From contig JACEFZ010003474.1 of the NCBI GenBank assembly GCA_014155875.1, positions 132,501 through 196,500 of the forward strand: DNA of 64,000 nt, given 5' to 3'. Source of the DNA: Cepaea nemoralis (taxonomy: Eukaryota; Mollusca; Gastropoda; Stylommatophora; Helicidae). The notes beneath the pieces were generated by a model. That model was not told the DNA's origin, made no database searches, and saw nothing but the letters and a program-made list of their open reading frames with translations. The translations under genes and the position numbers were made by a program. Shown here piece by piece: positions 31,030 through 41,947 of the stretch. Each line of letters starts with the position of its first letter. The first letter of the stretch is position 1.

Positions 31030-32900
31030 TTCCCCTTTGGTTAAGGCATTTTCCTACTTTTCATAAGTTTTGGATGAAATTTGTCCAAAATTATCACATT
31101 TGGGTAACAAAGTTTCCTACTTTTTTTATGAGTTTGTTTCCAGGGCCGGGATATATACTGGCCAAGACCTGCTGACACGTCCACGTCGTGCGTCCTGGGC
31201 AACAGGTCTCTTCGGGGACCTGGCTAACATCAGTAGGATCGCTGATTCTTCCGAAGTCGGAGAGTATCTGCCTGCATGGCGAGGAACCACCAGTCTGCAC
31301 ACCAATAAGCCAGACATGGGACAACGGATACTCACGCAAACCTCAGGTCCTGTGTGACATCACAATGATGTTGGACAACAGGATGCCTTCATCCGACATA
31401 CAGGACTTTTGCGTTGGAGCTCAAGCCAACGAACACAAGCAAGCAAGCAAGCATGAGTTTGTTTGACATTTTGTCAAACTTTTCACAGCTGGACAACAAA
31501 ATTTCCTACTTTTCACAAGTTTGCGTGAGATATTTATAAGTTTGGTTGAACTTTGGCAAAAAAAATTTCAAATTTGGTCAACAAAATTTCCTACTTTTTA
31601 TGAATATGGTTGAAATTTGACCAAACTTTCCCCATTTTGGTTAACAAAGTTTCCTACTTTTTATGAGTTTTGTTTGAAATTTGGCCAAACTTTACATATT
31701 TTGTTAACAAAATTTCATATTTTTTCATAAGTTTTGGATGAAATGTGTCCAAACATTTCATATTTGATTACCAAAGTTTCCTCCTTTTTATGAGTTTGTT
31801 TGAAATTTGGCCGAACTTTTCACATTTGGTTAACAAAGATTCCTATTTTTCCTAGGTTTGGGTGAAATTTGGCCAAACTTTTCACATCTGGACAACAAAA
31901 GTTCCTTCTTTTGATAAGTTTTGGGTGAGATATTTATAAGATTGTTTGAACTGTGGTCACAGCTTTTCACATTTGGTCAACACAATTTCCTATGTTTTAT
32001 GGGTTTGGATGAAATTTGGTCAAACATTTCACATCTGGACAACAAAATTTCATACTTTTCATAAGTTTGGGTGAAATTTGGCCAAACTTTTTACGTTTGG
32101 TAAACAAATTTTCCTATTTTTCATATGTTTCACTGAGGTTTTTATAAGTTTGGTTTGAAATTTGGCTAACCTTTTCACCTTTGGTTAACACATTTTTATA
32201 CTTGACCAAGATTTTTTCCCATTTGGTTAACAAAGTTTCCGACTTTTCATAAGTTTGGGTGAAATTTGGTCAAACTTTTCACATCTGCACAACACAATTT
32301 CGCACTTTTCATAAGTTTGGGTGAAAGTTGGCCAAACTTTTCATGTTTGGTTAACAAATTTTCCTACTTTTCATATGTTTGACTGAGGTTTTTATAAGTT
32401 TTTTTTTTTTTAATTTGGCTAAACTTTTCACATTTGGTTAACACATTTTCTTACTTGGCCGAGATGTTTGCCATTTGGTTCACAAAGTTTCCTACTTTTC
32501 ATAAGTTCGGGTGAAATGTCGTCAAACTTTTCACATCTGGACAACAAAATTTCACACTTTTCATAAGCTTGGGTGAAAGTTGGCCAAACTTTTCACGTTT
32601 GGTTAACAAATTTTCCTACTTTCCATATGTTTGACTGAGATTTTTTATAAGTTTGGTTTGAAATTCGGCTAACCTTTTCACATTTGGTTAACAAATTTTC
32701 TTACTTGACCAAGATTTTTGCCATTTGGTTAACACGTTTTCCTACTTTTCATAAATTTGACTGAAATGTGGCCACATATTTTTCCCTTTTGGGTAACAGA
32801 TTTTCTTACGTTTTGCAAAGTTTCCTACTTTTCATAATTTTGGTTGAGCTATTTCAGACTTTGGTCGACAATTTTTTTTTTCTACTTTGGTTAACCCGTT
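31030..32900 (+). repeat. AT-rich minisatellite, about 60-70 bp units
   Basis: Roughly 25 degenerate units built from the blocks 'ttggttaacaaa', 'tttcctacttttcataagtt' and 'gggtgaaatttggccaaact'. Higher-order groups of two to three units recur, for example 32090-32420 against 32340-32670. It is interrupted at 31140-31452 by an insertion. Confidence 0.9.
31140..31452 (+). mobile_element. Retroposon fragment with (AAGC)n tail inside the minisatellite
   Basis: 313 bp of unique, GC-richer DNA ending in 'aagcaagcaagcaagc'. It is flanked by a perfect 12-bp duplication 'atgagtttgttt' at 31128-31139 and 31453-31464. The body is not recognised. The tail and duplication mark it as a LINE/SINE-type insertion. 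Confidence 0.75.
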
Positions 32901-33114
32901 TCCTTAGTTTTGTTGAAATATTTATTGAATTTGTCACCAATATGTAGGGACACCCTTGGGCAAGGTGGAGTACCCGTTTAGCCCCCCGATCAGGGTTACG
33001 TGAAGCCATGGGTGCAGGTGGTGGATGAAGATGTAGAGCAGCCGACAGATAGTTGTAGGTTATGGTCTCCACCTTCACGACGGTTGGCAGAGGATCTCCT
33101 TTTTTGAGGAGACA

Positions 33115-33717
33115 ATGGCTACGGTCACTGACCAGTATGGTCACTGCTGGGAAGGAAAGCAATGGCAAACTACCTTCTTTACACATGCCAAGAAAATCAT
33201 GTTGTGTTCACTTATCGATAATCAGAGAAACGGCGTAAATGGGTGCTCCATAGGAGCAGCCTCGCCCGGTAGGGATAGTCATGCGCACCAGGTGACTCCA
33301 GACCGTCAACAGGCTACTAGGTGCAAAAGATTAATATCAGTGAAAGTAGGAACTTGGAATGTTAGAACAATGAATGCAGATGGAAAGTTGGAGTACATCA
33401 AAAAAGAAATGGAGAGAGAGAAGATTAACATATTAGGAATATCGGAAACGAGATGGAGAGGAGCAGGGATAAGGACAGGAGAGGATTGTAAGATTATTTA
33501 CTCGGGGGGAGAAGAACAGCAAAGAGGTGTAGCCATTATATTAGATAAGCAAACATCAAATTCTGTCAAAGGATATTGGGCTGTGTCAGACAGAGTTCTA
33601 TTAGTAAAATTAAACGGAAGACCTTTTAAAATAAATGTAATTCAAGTATATGCCCCAACAAGTGAAAGCAGTGAAGAAAGTATAGAGAATTTTATAATGA
33701 CATGGAGTCTGCTTTGA
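33115..33717 (+). CDS. LINE endonuclease N-terminal part
   Basis: Motifs are VGTWNVRTM (from about residue 78), ILGISETRWRG (catalytic Glu), IIYSGGEEQQRGVAIILD and INVIQVYAPTSESSEES. The frame runs into a TGA at 33715. That stop results from a one-base loss in the T run near 33690. A one-base gain in the A run near 33727 restores the original frame, so only about a dozen codons are scrambled. Confidence 0.85.
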   Translation: MATVTDQYGHCWEGKQWQTTFFTHAKKIMLCSLIDNQRNGVNGCSIGAASPGRDSHAHQVTPDRQQATRCKRLISVKVGTWNVRTMNADGKLEYIKKEMEREKINILGISETRWRGAGIRTGEDCKIIYSGGEEQQRGVAIILDKQTSNSVKGYWAVSDRVLLVKLNGRPFKINVIQVYAPTSESSEESIENFIMTWSLL

Positions 33718-33750
33718 AGAACTGTAAAAAAATCAGAAATAAATATCATA

Positions 33751-36177
33751 ATGGGTGATTTCAACGCAAAAATAGGAAAGCAAAGCGATGGATGCAGTGT
33801 AGGCAACCATGGTTTGGGAGAGAGAAATGAAAGAGGTTACAGACTTGTAGAATGGGCAAAAGAACAAGAAATGGTTGTAGGAAACACCTGGTTTAAACAA
33901 CATCCTAGAAGATTATGGACATGGAGGAGTCCAGACAGCAGGATTAAAAACCAGATAGATTACATCCTGATAAGCAAAAGGTTTCGAAATGCATTAACAG
34001 TTGTAAAAACAGTTCCAAATGCAGACTGTTACAGTGATCACAGATTAATTACTGGCACATTGAGGGTAAAGTTAAAGAAAGTCAAGTATACAGCAGGAAA
34101 CCCTAAATATGACTTGTGCAAATTGAAAACTGACAAAGAAATACAAGATAATTTTAACATAGAAGTAAAGAACAAATTTGATTTATTGTCTGATCTAGAG
34201 ATCCTATTTCAAGATGTAGATGATCAATGGGAAATGCTGAAGAATTCAATCAGTTGTGCAGCAGAAAAAACTATTCCAAAAGTAAAGAAAGTGGGCCGTA
34301 AGACATGGATGACTGAAGAAATTTTACAACTAATGGAAACAAGAAGACAGAACAAAAATAATCCTGCCAAATATGAAGAAATTCACAGAAAAGTCAGAAC
34401 CTTATGTAAGGAGGCTAAAGAAACATGGCTTGAGAAAAATTGCAGAGAAATTGAAAAACAACACAACAGTAAAAATGCGAAACTAATGCACAAAAGAATT
34501 CAGGAGATTACTAATCAAAGAACACGTACATCAGCAGGCTGCCTAAAGACAAAAGATGGAAGAGTCATAATAGAAAAAGATCAGATTTTACATGTATGGT
34601 CAGATTACGTGAAAAACCTTTATGACGATAACAGAGACGAACAATATATTGTTCAAAATAACAATGAAGGGCCAGCAATTTTGAAGACGGAGGTTCAGAA
34701 TGCTCTTAATCATATGAAATCTGGCAAGACCCCCGGTCCAGACAGCGTCACAACAGAAATGATTAATGCTTTAGAAGAATATGGAATAGATAAAGTTACC
34801 AGTCTGCTTAATACAATATATGATACTGGAAATATACCTCATGAGTTATGTAATTCTGTATTTATTGCAATCCCAAAGAAATCAGGAGCCTTGGAATGTG
34901 ATCAACATCGAACAATTAGTATAATGAGTCACATCACGAAGATTTTGCTAAGAATTATCATGCAAAGAGTTAGGAGGAAAATACAACCTGAAATAGGAGA
35001 AGAACAATGTGGGTTTGTAGTAGGCAAGGGTACAGTAAATGCTGTGTATATACTGAGAACCGTAATCGAACGTTCTATAGAAGTAAACAAAGATCTACAC
35101 CTTTGCTTTATTGACTACACAAAGGCTTTTGATAAAGTGAGACATGTCAACATGATAAGGATGCTTGAAGATCTACAAATTGATGGGAAAGACCTTAGAC
35201 TTGTAAAAAACATATATTGGAAACAACAAGCTGCCATAAGAGTTGATAATGAAGTAAGCCAATATCAGCCTATTAAGAGAGGTGTGAGACAGGGATGTGT
35301 AATGTCTCCAGATCTGTTTTCCCTGTACAGTGAAAATATTTTCAGAAATATTGAAAATATGGAAGGAATCAACATTGGGGGACGATGCATCAATAACATT
35401 AGATATGCAGATGATACAGTCTTGATTGCAGACAATGAACAGGATCTGCAAAATTTAGTAGATGCGGTTGTTACACACAGTGAACAACAAGGGTTAGAAT
35501 TAAATTGTAAAAAGACACAGATTATGGTCGTCACTAGGAAGAACGAAATACCACAGTGTAATATACAAGTAAATGGGAATATTCTTCAACAAGTGAATAG
35601 GTACAATTATCTCGGAACAGTAATAACATCTGATGGGAGATGCCTTGAAGAGATTAGAACAAGGATCGCCATGGCAAAAGTAGCCTTTAGCAAGATGAAA
35701 AACATACTGACCAATAAAAAGATGTCAATTGAAACGAGAAAAAGAGTGTTGAGATGCTACATAGAACCTGTACTTTTATATGGATGTGAAGCTTGGACAA
35801 TGAGCAGCCAGGCTGAAAAACATCTGATGGCTGTAGAAATGTGGTTTCTGAGGAAAATGCAAAGAATACCATGGACAGCCAGAAAGACCAATGAACAAGT
35901 CCTTCAAGAAACAAATGAAGATCGTAAACTGATCAGAGACATTAGACGTAGACAGTCACAATTTTTTGGGCATGTTATGAGAAGAAATGATTTGGAGAAC
36001 TTGGTGACAACTGGTAAGATCGAGGGGAACAGACCAAGGGGAAGACCTAGAAACAAGTATCTGGATGGCTTGGCCTTGTGGCATGGTCGAGACAGAAACA
36101 CGGAACTGATCCACGACTCTGTTGATCGGGTGAGATGGCAGAACATGACCGCCCACGCTTACCGGCATGGCACATGA
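33751..36177 (+). CDS. LINE endonuclease C-terminal part and reverse transcriptase
   Basis: 808 codons in the same overall frame as the upstream piece. The endonuclease finishes with MGDFNAKIG (residues 1-9), IDYIL and YSDHRLI (the SDH motif near residue 96). RT blocks are GKTPGPDSVTTEMI, CGFVVGKGTVNAVY, CFIDYTKAFDKVRH (motif A, near 455), RGVRQGCVMSPDLF (motif B, near 510), IRYADDTVLIADN (motif C, near 550) and YNYLGTVITSDGR. It ends with QFFGHVMRR and GNRPRGRPR. All catalytic residues are visible. Apart from the small scrambled patch at its junction it could be functional. Confidence 0.9.
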   Translation: MGDFNAKIGKQSDGCSVGNHGLGERNERGYRLVEWAKEQEMVVGNTWFKQHPRRLWTWRSPDSRIKNQIDYILISKRFRNALTVVKTVPNADCYSDHRLITGTLRVKLKKVKYTAGNPKYDLCKLKTDKEIQDNFNIEVKNKFDLLSDLEILFQDVDDQWEMLKNSISCAAEKTIPKVKKVGRKTWMTEEILQLMETRRQNKNNPAKYEEIHRKVRTLCKEAKETWLEKNCREIEKQHNSKNAKLMHKRIQEITNQRTRTSAGCLKTKDGRVIIEKDQILHVWSDYVKNLYDDNRDEQYIVQNNNEGPAILKTEVQNALNHMKSGKTPGPDSVTTEMINALEEYGIDKVTSLLNTIYDTGNIPHELCNSVFIAIPKKSGALECDQHRTISIMSHITKILLRIIMQRVRRKIQPEIGEEQCGFVVGKGTVNAVYILRTVIERSIEVNKDLHLCFIDYTKAFDKVRHVNMIRMLEDLQIDGKDLRLVKNIYWKQQAAIRVDNEVSQYQPIKRGVRQGCVMSPDLFSLYSENIFRNIENMEGINIGGRCINNIRYADDTVLIADNEQDLQNLVDAVVTHSEQQGLELNCKKTQIMVVTRKNEIPQCNIQVNGNILQQVNRYNYLGTVITSDGRCLEEIRTRIAMAKVAFSKMKNILTNKKMSIETRKRVLRCYIEPVLLYGCEAWTMSSQAEKHLMAVEMWFLRKMQRIPWTARKTNEQVLQETNEDRKLIRDIRRRQSQFFGHVMRRNDLENLVTTGKIEGNRPRGRPRNKYLDGLALWHGRDRNTELIHDSVDRVRWQNMTAHAYRHGT

Positions 36178-36456
36178 TGGATGGATGGATGTATCATTCT
36201 CTCATCACATGACAACTATATACACCTTAAACACTAACAAAAATTCAACAACCAAGACGTAATTATAATATATGCTTGTTTATTTTACAGTATTTCAAGT
36301 ACATTTTACAGTATTTCAGTACATTTTTCAAGAATAAAAATGCATAATGTCATTATACGAAATGGATGATGTGATATGAGGTGTTATACATAGTATCATC
36401 ACAACGTTTTATTTTCACATACAAAACTATACACATTGTCTGATGTTTCTGGATTT

Positions 36457-36666
36457 CTACACGCCATTGTCTGAGTAGGTTGGTTTTTTCGGTTGGTAGC
36501 CTGGTATGTACATGTCACTTAGCATGTAATCATAAAACTGGTCTCCTGTTTGGTGAGCTGCTATCTGAGTCTTGTAGATACCCGAGGCATCAATCATCTG
36601 AGTGTCGGGCACATCATGTCTTCGGACAATCTGGGGTTTTCGATGTACCACCCCGTATTTCACCAT
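36457..36666 (-). CDS. Polinton-like small ORF (69 aa)
   Basis: Starts immediately after the stop of the preceding frame on the same strand. It contains AAHQTGDQFYDYMLSDMYIPG. Small downstream proteins with a 'qtG..yf.g..yq.G' pattern accompany this gene set in Polinton/Maverick elements, as far as I recall. The match is weak and no domain is named. Confidence 0.4.
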   Translation of the reverse strand: MVKYGVVHRKPQIVRRHDVPDTQMIDASGIYKTQIAAHQTGDQFYDYMLSDMYIPGYQPKKPTYSDNGV

Positions 36667-36669
36667 TAT

Positions 36670-37393
36670 TCTAGGTCTTATCTCTTCCGAACTCGAAAAT
36701 GTAACGTCAGCACTGAAGTCCCGGTGGTGAAAGCGACCTTTCTGCCCGTATCAGTGGTTAGAAGTATTTCCACCGTGTCGAAGGAGAACGATTCAGCGGT
36801 ATATAGTGAGGTTTGTCGTAGGCGCGAAACACTTAGGTCGAGCGCTGATTCATGATAGGAACCGTCCTTAGTAGTGGGACCATGACATATCCGACTGGTC
36901 TCGCCTCAATGAGATCGCAATATACGTAGACATTTTGCAGATCGTTATTCAGCTCTATCGCCCCTTCACCTTCAGTTGTCTCTAGTATCTCTTGCAACTT
37001 CTCACTAAATGTAATAGTAGCCCCGGGTTCGAGTATTTTCACGATAACTTTCTTTGATGCATTGTCGAAGTGGAATAGAACACAGAGCTGCTCGTCCACC
37101 TTCCGATCTTTCATTAGTCGATTCAGTGCAGCTATAAACGCCTCTGGTGAACTGTACAGTCCCGGGGGACACGCCTTTCTTATCACTCTACTGTTTGGTG
37201 GTATGTATCTTAACCATACTTCATTCTCTAGCACATTGCAGTAGTAGTTGGGGAATTGAATTTCGGCCAGACCCACTTCGAAATGTTGACTCACCTCAAT
37301 AGTCTGTGGTAACTTGACGCAATAGTGACCTGGTGTGTTCTTGGGAAACAAGTTCGGCGAAGCATTACTCGGTAATGTCACGTAGAAGCTCAT
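36670..37393 (-). pseudogene. Polinton/Maverick-associated structural-type protein, frameshifted
   Basis: The first frame (37393-36833, 186 aa) begins MSFYVTLPSNAS and has HFEVGLAEIQFPNYY and PGLYSSPEAFIAALN. This N-terminal pattern is known to me from proteins of Polinton/Maverick elements in many invertebrates, probably virion components, though I cannot name the exact capsid role. The expected conserved end (FDTVEILL, DTGRKV, LTLHFR) is present at 36790-36670 in another frame, so one frame break lies near 36830. Its ATG overlaps the upstream stop by 4 bp. Confidence 0.6.
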
Positions 37394-37650
37394 ATTTTAG
37401 GGTTTGGTAGCATGTAACACAAACAGCTGCTTAGAAGAGCGATCCACAACTTGCTCTCGACCGCGTCGACGTTGTCACGAGACAGCTTACATAGTGATAC
37501 GCCAAAGACTGTGTATATAACAACCAGTTGACAGAAGAAGACAATCTCTAGTCGCGGTACTCGCCGACCACATATACACCAGAAAGAATTTCTTTCCCCT
37601 TCCGGGGTATTTTGTGGGTTAGTTTCCACGTTGGTTTCTTCCATTACCAC
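37390..37650 (-). CDS. Polinton-associated small membrane protein (86 aa)
   Basis: Contains CGRRVPRLEIVFFCQLVVIY (start of the first membrane span) and LWIALLSSCLCYMLPNPKI (second span and end). Small two-span proteins with 'GRRVPr.EivFf.Q' and 'LWtaLLSSclgY.LPnP' sit next to the protein above in related elements. The frame is intact and its TGA overlaps the next ATG (ATGA), a compact, virus-like arrangement. The function is unknown. Confidence 0.6.
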   Translation of the reverse strand: MVMEETNVETNPQNTPEGERNSFWCICGRRVPRLEIVFFCQLVVIYTVFGVSLCKLSRDNVDAVESKLWIALLSSCLCYMLPNPKI

Positions 37651-37706
37651 TGTTTTTGACCTACTGGGTCATTACACTCGTGTCTCGGGTGTTTAATTAG
37701 TTGCTA

Positions 37707-38120
37707 TTGGCAAATGCAAAAATCAGTGCTCGAGGCGTTCGTTGTGGAACATTGTCGGTACTAAGGACACTACTTTCCGAACTTAGCCGTAGGCATAAGG
37801 TCACCATACAATGGTTGTCACCCCACTGTTGAGTACCCACACCTGCCAGCGCTGTTCGATTGGTTACGGAAGGAGTGGAATAAGATAAGACTGATCCACC
37901 CGTTACATACCACCAAAAGAAATGAATGACGAAGTCAGCCAGAAAGCCACAGTACTTGCTCAAGGTGACTACCTTGTTATGGCAAGATCAGGACGAGACA
38001 TTATTCTGCCTCTCAGAATAGCCATCTGTATACAAACATTCAGGTTAATGAATCAGCCATGTACATGTGTTGATTGGTGTCGCAGCCAGCCGAGCACATA
38101 CTCAAGTTATATGCGATTAG
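37707..38120 (+). pseudogene. I/Jockey-type LINE: RNase H end and C-terminus
   Basis: The frame reads LLSELSRRHKVTIQWLSPHC then VPTPASAVRLVTEG, the end of an RNase H domain. After frame breaks come MARSGRDIILPLRIAI and a cysteine region, the 3' end seen at 30103-30403. RNase H places the family in the I/Jockey group of LINEs. Confidence 0.7.
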
Positions 38121-38142
38121 CACCATTTATCTCTTTATTAAA

Positions 38143-38620
38143 CTAGTATTTTGATCGGTTTTAGTCACGTGGTTGTACACTTACACATGCAATCGAGTGC
38201 GACGCCATCTTTACCGGTTTTAGTCATGTGTTTCGATTGAATACCTTAGACATATGACCGGAAGCAGCGCCATATTTAATCGAGTGTGAGCATTACCCAA
38301 GTGTCTCGACTGTATCGTTATGCTGTCAGTACACTCTGAGTCATCGTCCAGTTTTTCCCAAAGACATGTCTGAACACGTTCACATACGTTCACTCCCGCC
38401 GACATAGCCCCGTGTTGAGTCACCCACTCGGTCACCCTCAGATCACCCACCTAAGAGTTCAATCTTTAGACTTTAATATGAGCCTTACCCTCCGGCTATT
38501 ATCAAGAAACGGACGTATTTATCTACCACCCCGCAATAAGATAAGTCTGATCCACCCGTTACATACCACCAAAAGAAATGAATGAACTAGTCAGTCAGAA
38601 AGCCACAGTGCCTCCTCATG
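38143..38620 (+). mobile_element. Chimeric repeat, copy 2 (inverted)
   Basis: Inverted partner of 30400-30856. It has a roughly 20-bp insertion relative to copy 1 near 38190 ('atcgagtgcgacgccat'). It breaks off at 38620, where LTR-element DNA begins. Confidence 0.65.
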
Positions 38621-38949
38621 CTCAGGATAGTGCATGTGCAGGGCACATAGGCATAAGGCGTATGCAGCAGAAAGCAAGGTGCCAGATATATGGGCCAAGA
38701 TTGAATAAAGAGTTCAGACTAAACAGAGACTCAAGTGTAACGGTGCAATATGCAGATAGGAAAGTTGAGTCAGGTCAAAAGAGTGTTCGCAACATTACTG
38801 ACCCAGGGCTAGGTATATCAAACAGATGTTGTAACTGTAGAGGTACCATGAGTCATGGGTACATGAAAGGTAGACACAGCATCGACAGGAATCAGAGGAG
38901 GGTTAATGCAAGAACAGAACCACCTGATATAGGGTCGGTACACAAATAG
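38620..38949 (+). pseudogene. LTR retrotransposon integrase zinc-finger remnant
   Basis: The frame contains CAGHIGIRRMQQKARCQIYG, which resembles the first part (H...H) of the H2C2 zinc finger at the start of retroviral/Gypsy integrases ('gHlGi.rt..r....fyWPg'). The rest of the frame is not recognised and the catalytic core is missing. Confidence 0.5.
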
Positions 38950-39224
38950 TATTGTGGGGTCGTGAAGTAGTAAGAGACCTGTGGGTACATAAGTATAATG
39001 CTTTCCTATGATGTATTATTATTATGTGATGTATTAGTTCATGCATTGGTACACAAGATAGAAAGATGGTTGTATTTATGTGTGACGAATATAGGAGTAT
39101 ACTATGAGCATTTGATGTATTATGTAGTGTGGTAGCTAGAGTAAGGTGCAGCCATACTTAGGGCTACCCAGGCAATATGTCTGGGTCACATGTTTAGTAA
39201 GTTTTAGTCTCCCAATATTTGAAA

Positions 39225-39249
39225 ACGAAGTTTTCTTTTAAGAGGGGGG
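39225..39249 (+). other. Polypurine tract
   Basis: 'aagaggggggt' precedes the LTR start, the place where plus-strand priming occurs in LTR retrotransposons. Confidence 0.6.
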
Positions 39250-40007
39250 TGATGACATAAGCCTGGGTCATTGACATTGAGTTGAGTGACCGGGCATGAG
39301 AAAGAATGGAGATGAAAGTGGGAGACAGTAAAGTGACTGACCTGGCTATGAGAAAACAGCCAGTCCTGAGAAATAATGGGAAGGGTGAGTGTGGACCCCA
39401 GGGGGATGGGGGAAGGACAGTTTAGTTTGTGTGAAGTCAAGGGACTTCAGGACAGTGAATGTGTAGATACCGAAGGAGTCGGTAGTCCACGGAGAACGGT
39501 GTTGTGTTGTTCTCCTAGTTGTGAAGACAGGCCTGAACCCGAGTGGGTTCTATAGTGAGTGAGGGCCTAAACCCAGAGTGGGTTACATAGAGAGCAGAGG
39601 CTCCGACCCAATGTGTGGGTCGTATTGTAGGAGGTCCAGTCGTGGATAGTAGCTGGACTGAATGTCTTATGGATTGGATATGAAGCAGGCTTGAGAAGGC
39701 ATTGATGTGTGCTGGTTAAATTGTGAGGAGGATATTTATATTCTATGGATTACATTGTTTCTGGATATATACATATGTTCCGTGAGTCTGTGTTATTTCT
39801 GTAATAAAGGATTATGTGAGCCAACTGAATCTTGTTTAATGACTGGTGAATGTGCACTGCGGGGGTGAGTTATATTGCAAGACAGTTAGATATCTCCATT
39901 GACACACCAGGAGTATTCGTTACCTAGACAACGACCATCACACGACAATATCATGAACATATCATCGTAAGAACTTCGTGATATTATCATAAGAAAGACG
40001 TGTGACA
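39250..40007 (+). repeat. Long terminal repeat (758 bp)
   Basis: Starts TGATGACA after the polypurine tract and ends GTGTGACA before a primer-site-like TGGAGGCTTCGTCCG (40011-40025). An AATAAA lies at about 39802. No second copy is in the window, so the limits come from the flanking signals only. Confidence 0.65.
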
Positions 40008-41851
40008 TTCTGGAGGCTTCGTCCGTTCAAGAAACCCAGTGAATTATCTGGGGTCTCCTACGGTCAAGAACAATATAGACATTGTTGTCATTCTGAGATA
40101 TCTGTGGGCTCTTCGCTGAGAGAATAGTTATTATCTGTGGCTTCGTTCCATCAATTTAGACAGTACTGCGTCAAGAGATTAACAGCAACTCTTTTGAGCG
40201 TGTGTCAAGGACAGAGTTCACGAGATACCAGGCAGTAATACTAAAGATAACAGACAGTTCGCGAGAAGGTCACACTACAGGTAAATTAACGACGGTCAGC
40301 ACACGTAAACAGACGAGGCAGGGCGCCAGGAGAATTAACGCAGCACAAATCAACCGGGAGAGTCGATTGCAGTGACAGGGGTGTCTAGTCACAAACAGCA
40401 CGGAATGTCGGGTTGAGAGGCCAGGCGCATGTGGTTATAGGTCAAGAGACACAAGTGCTAGCGGACAGCACAGGTAAATGTCGCAGGGACAAAAGCGTTG
40501 TTTGCGACAATAGCGGGTCATCATAGTTTGACAGTATCGCTGTCGGTGATAAAGACAGGATTGAACCAAAGATACTGACAGGTGTGTGTGTGACAGGACA
40601 GGATTGAAGACAGCGAGCAATTTCGTCGCAACATCCTGTGCGTGGTGAGAATTTTGTGTGTGTGTGCGAGGGAACGCACTGTGTTGTCGCAAGTTGACTG
40701 GTCAAGATTTGTCGACGCAGTTAATAGGACGGGTGGAGACACCAGCGTCCAGGTACGGGGAAGAGTTACGTTAACCCTACCACAGCCGTGCTGGGGCAGA
40801 GGTGGAAAGTGTTTTTTTTTGTATGACGGAAAAGTGTCCGGTCATTTTACAGACAATCAGTGTGGATTATTGTGACAAAGAAGACTGAGGTACTAACTTG
40901 AGGTGTCCGGCAAGGTCAAGGATGGGGACAGTGGAAAGTTACTGGGATTTTCCACAGGAGATCTGGATAAACAAGGTGTTTTGAAAGAAAGCCAGATTTT
41001 ATGTTTCGTCGTTGTTGAACTGTTCTACTATCGTTACCATTACTCTGTCATGAGCAATCAGTGTTACAACGAAGGATGACATGTCATCACCGTACACAAG
41101 GGTCACCGGTGCATACAGTTGCCAAAAAGAACTGACGGTATAAAGTTATAGCACTGGGCATTTGCGGCCAATTTTTCATTTGAACTTTGTCTTTAAACGG
41201 CAATCCAGAACATTTTGGGATAATTACCATCATCTTCAATTCGTACGACAATCGAAAGAACACTTTGGATAATTACTATTTACCGGCAACGTTTTCGACA
41301 GTTGGAACTGGTGATCACAACGCGAATTCAGTAACCACTCAACAAATCAATCAGTCATTTTGAAATCTAGTGTCGTAGACATTTCCAGCGGTTTGCGAAT
41401 AACTATTAAAACGAACAAAATAAGAACTGTTGGGCGACGGCTTAAGAAGCATACATTGGTCGGCCAACCATCTGAACATTTTTGTTTGCTCTCATCATTA
41501 AATGTCGTTATCGTTTGTGGACTTATATATATGGATATGTTTTACATGTAGTTGTTGATAGGCACTGTTTGCGATCGCTACATCAGGATAGGCTTTGCAA
41601 AACGTAGATATTTTCTGGTGCTTAAGATATTTTTTGTAAGGAACACGTTAATGAGTTAACGTGTCGTGCAGTGGCATTGGAGTCCTAACTAATATCTATA
41701 GACGTGTTGTCTGACGTCACAGCTGTGTATATTTTGAAGATATATTTTTTTCTCTTCTTTCTTTTCGTTATAGTTACATATGATATTGGTTGTGGTAGGA
41801 TATATGTTATTATTGTGATCTTTCGTCATTTCTACTGTCTAGTGGTCTTTG

Positions 41852-41947
<96 letters not shown>

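Larger units (their letters stand above)
32935..36192 (+). mobile_element. Nearly intact RTE-type LINE
   Basis: Single-ORF non-LTR element: an approximate 5'UTR from about 32935, endonuclease plus RT (33115-36177), and a (GATG)n tail at 36174-36192. It is the best preserved of several relatives here (26770, 43080, 52985). No target duplication was found, so the 5' limit is approximate. Confidence 0.85.

Noticed and set aside
30400..38620. Terminal inverted repeats of a complete Polinton
   Set aside because: The inverted blocks are linked to LINE 3' ends rather than to Polinton termini, the enclosed 7 kb is mostly a LINE and a minisatellite, and no Polinton core genes are present.
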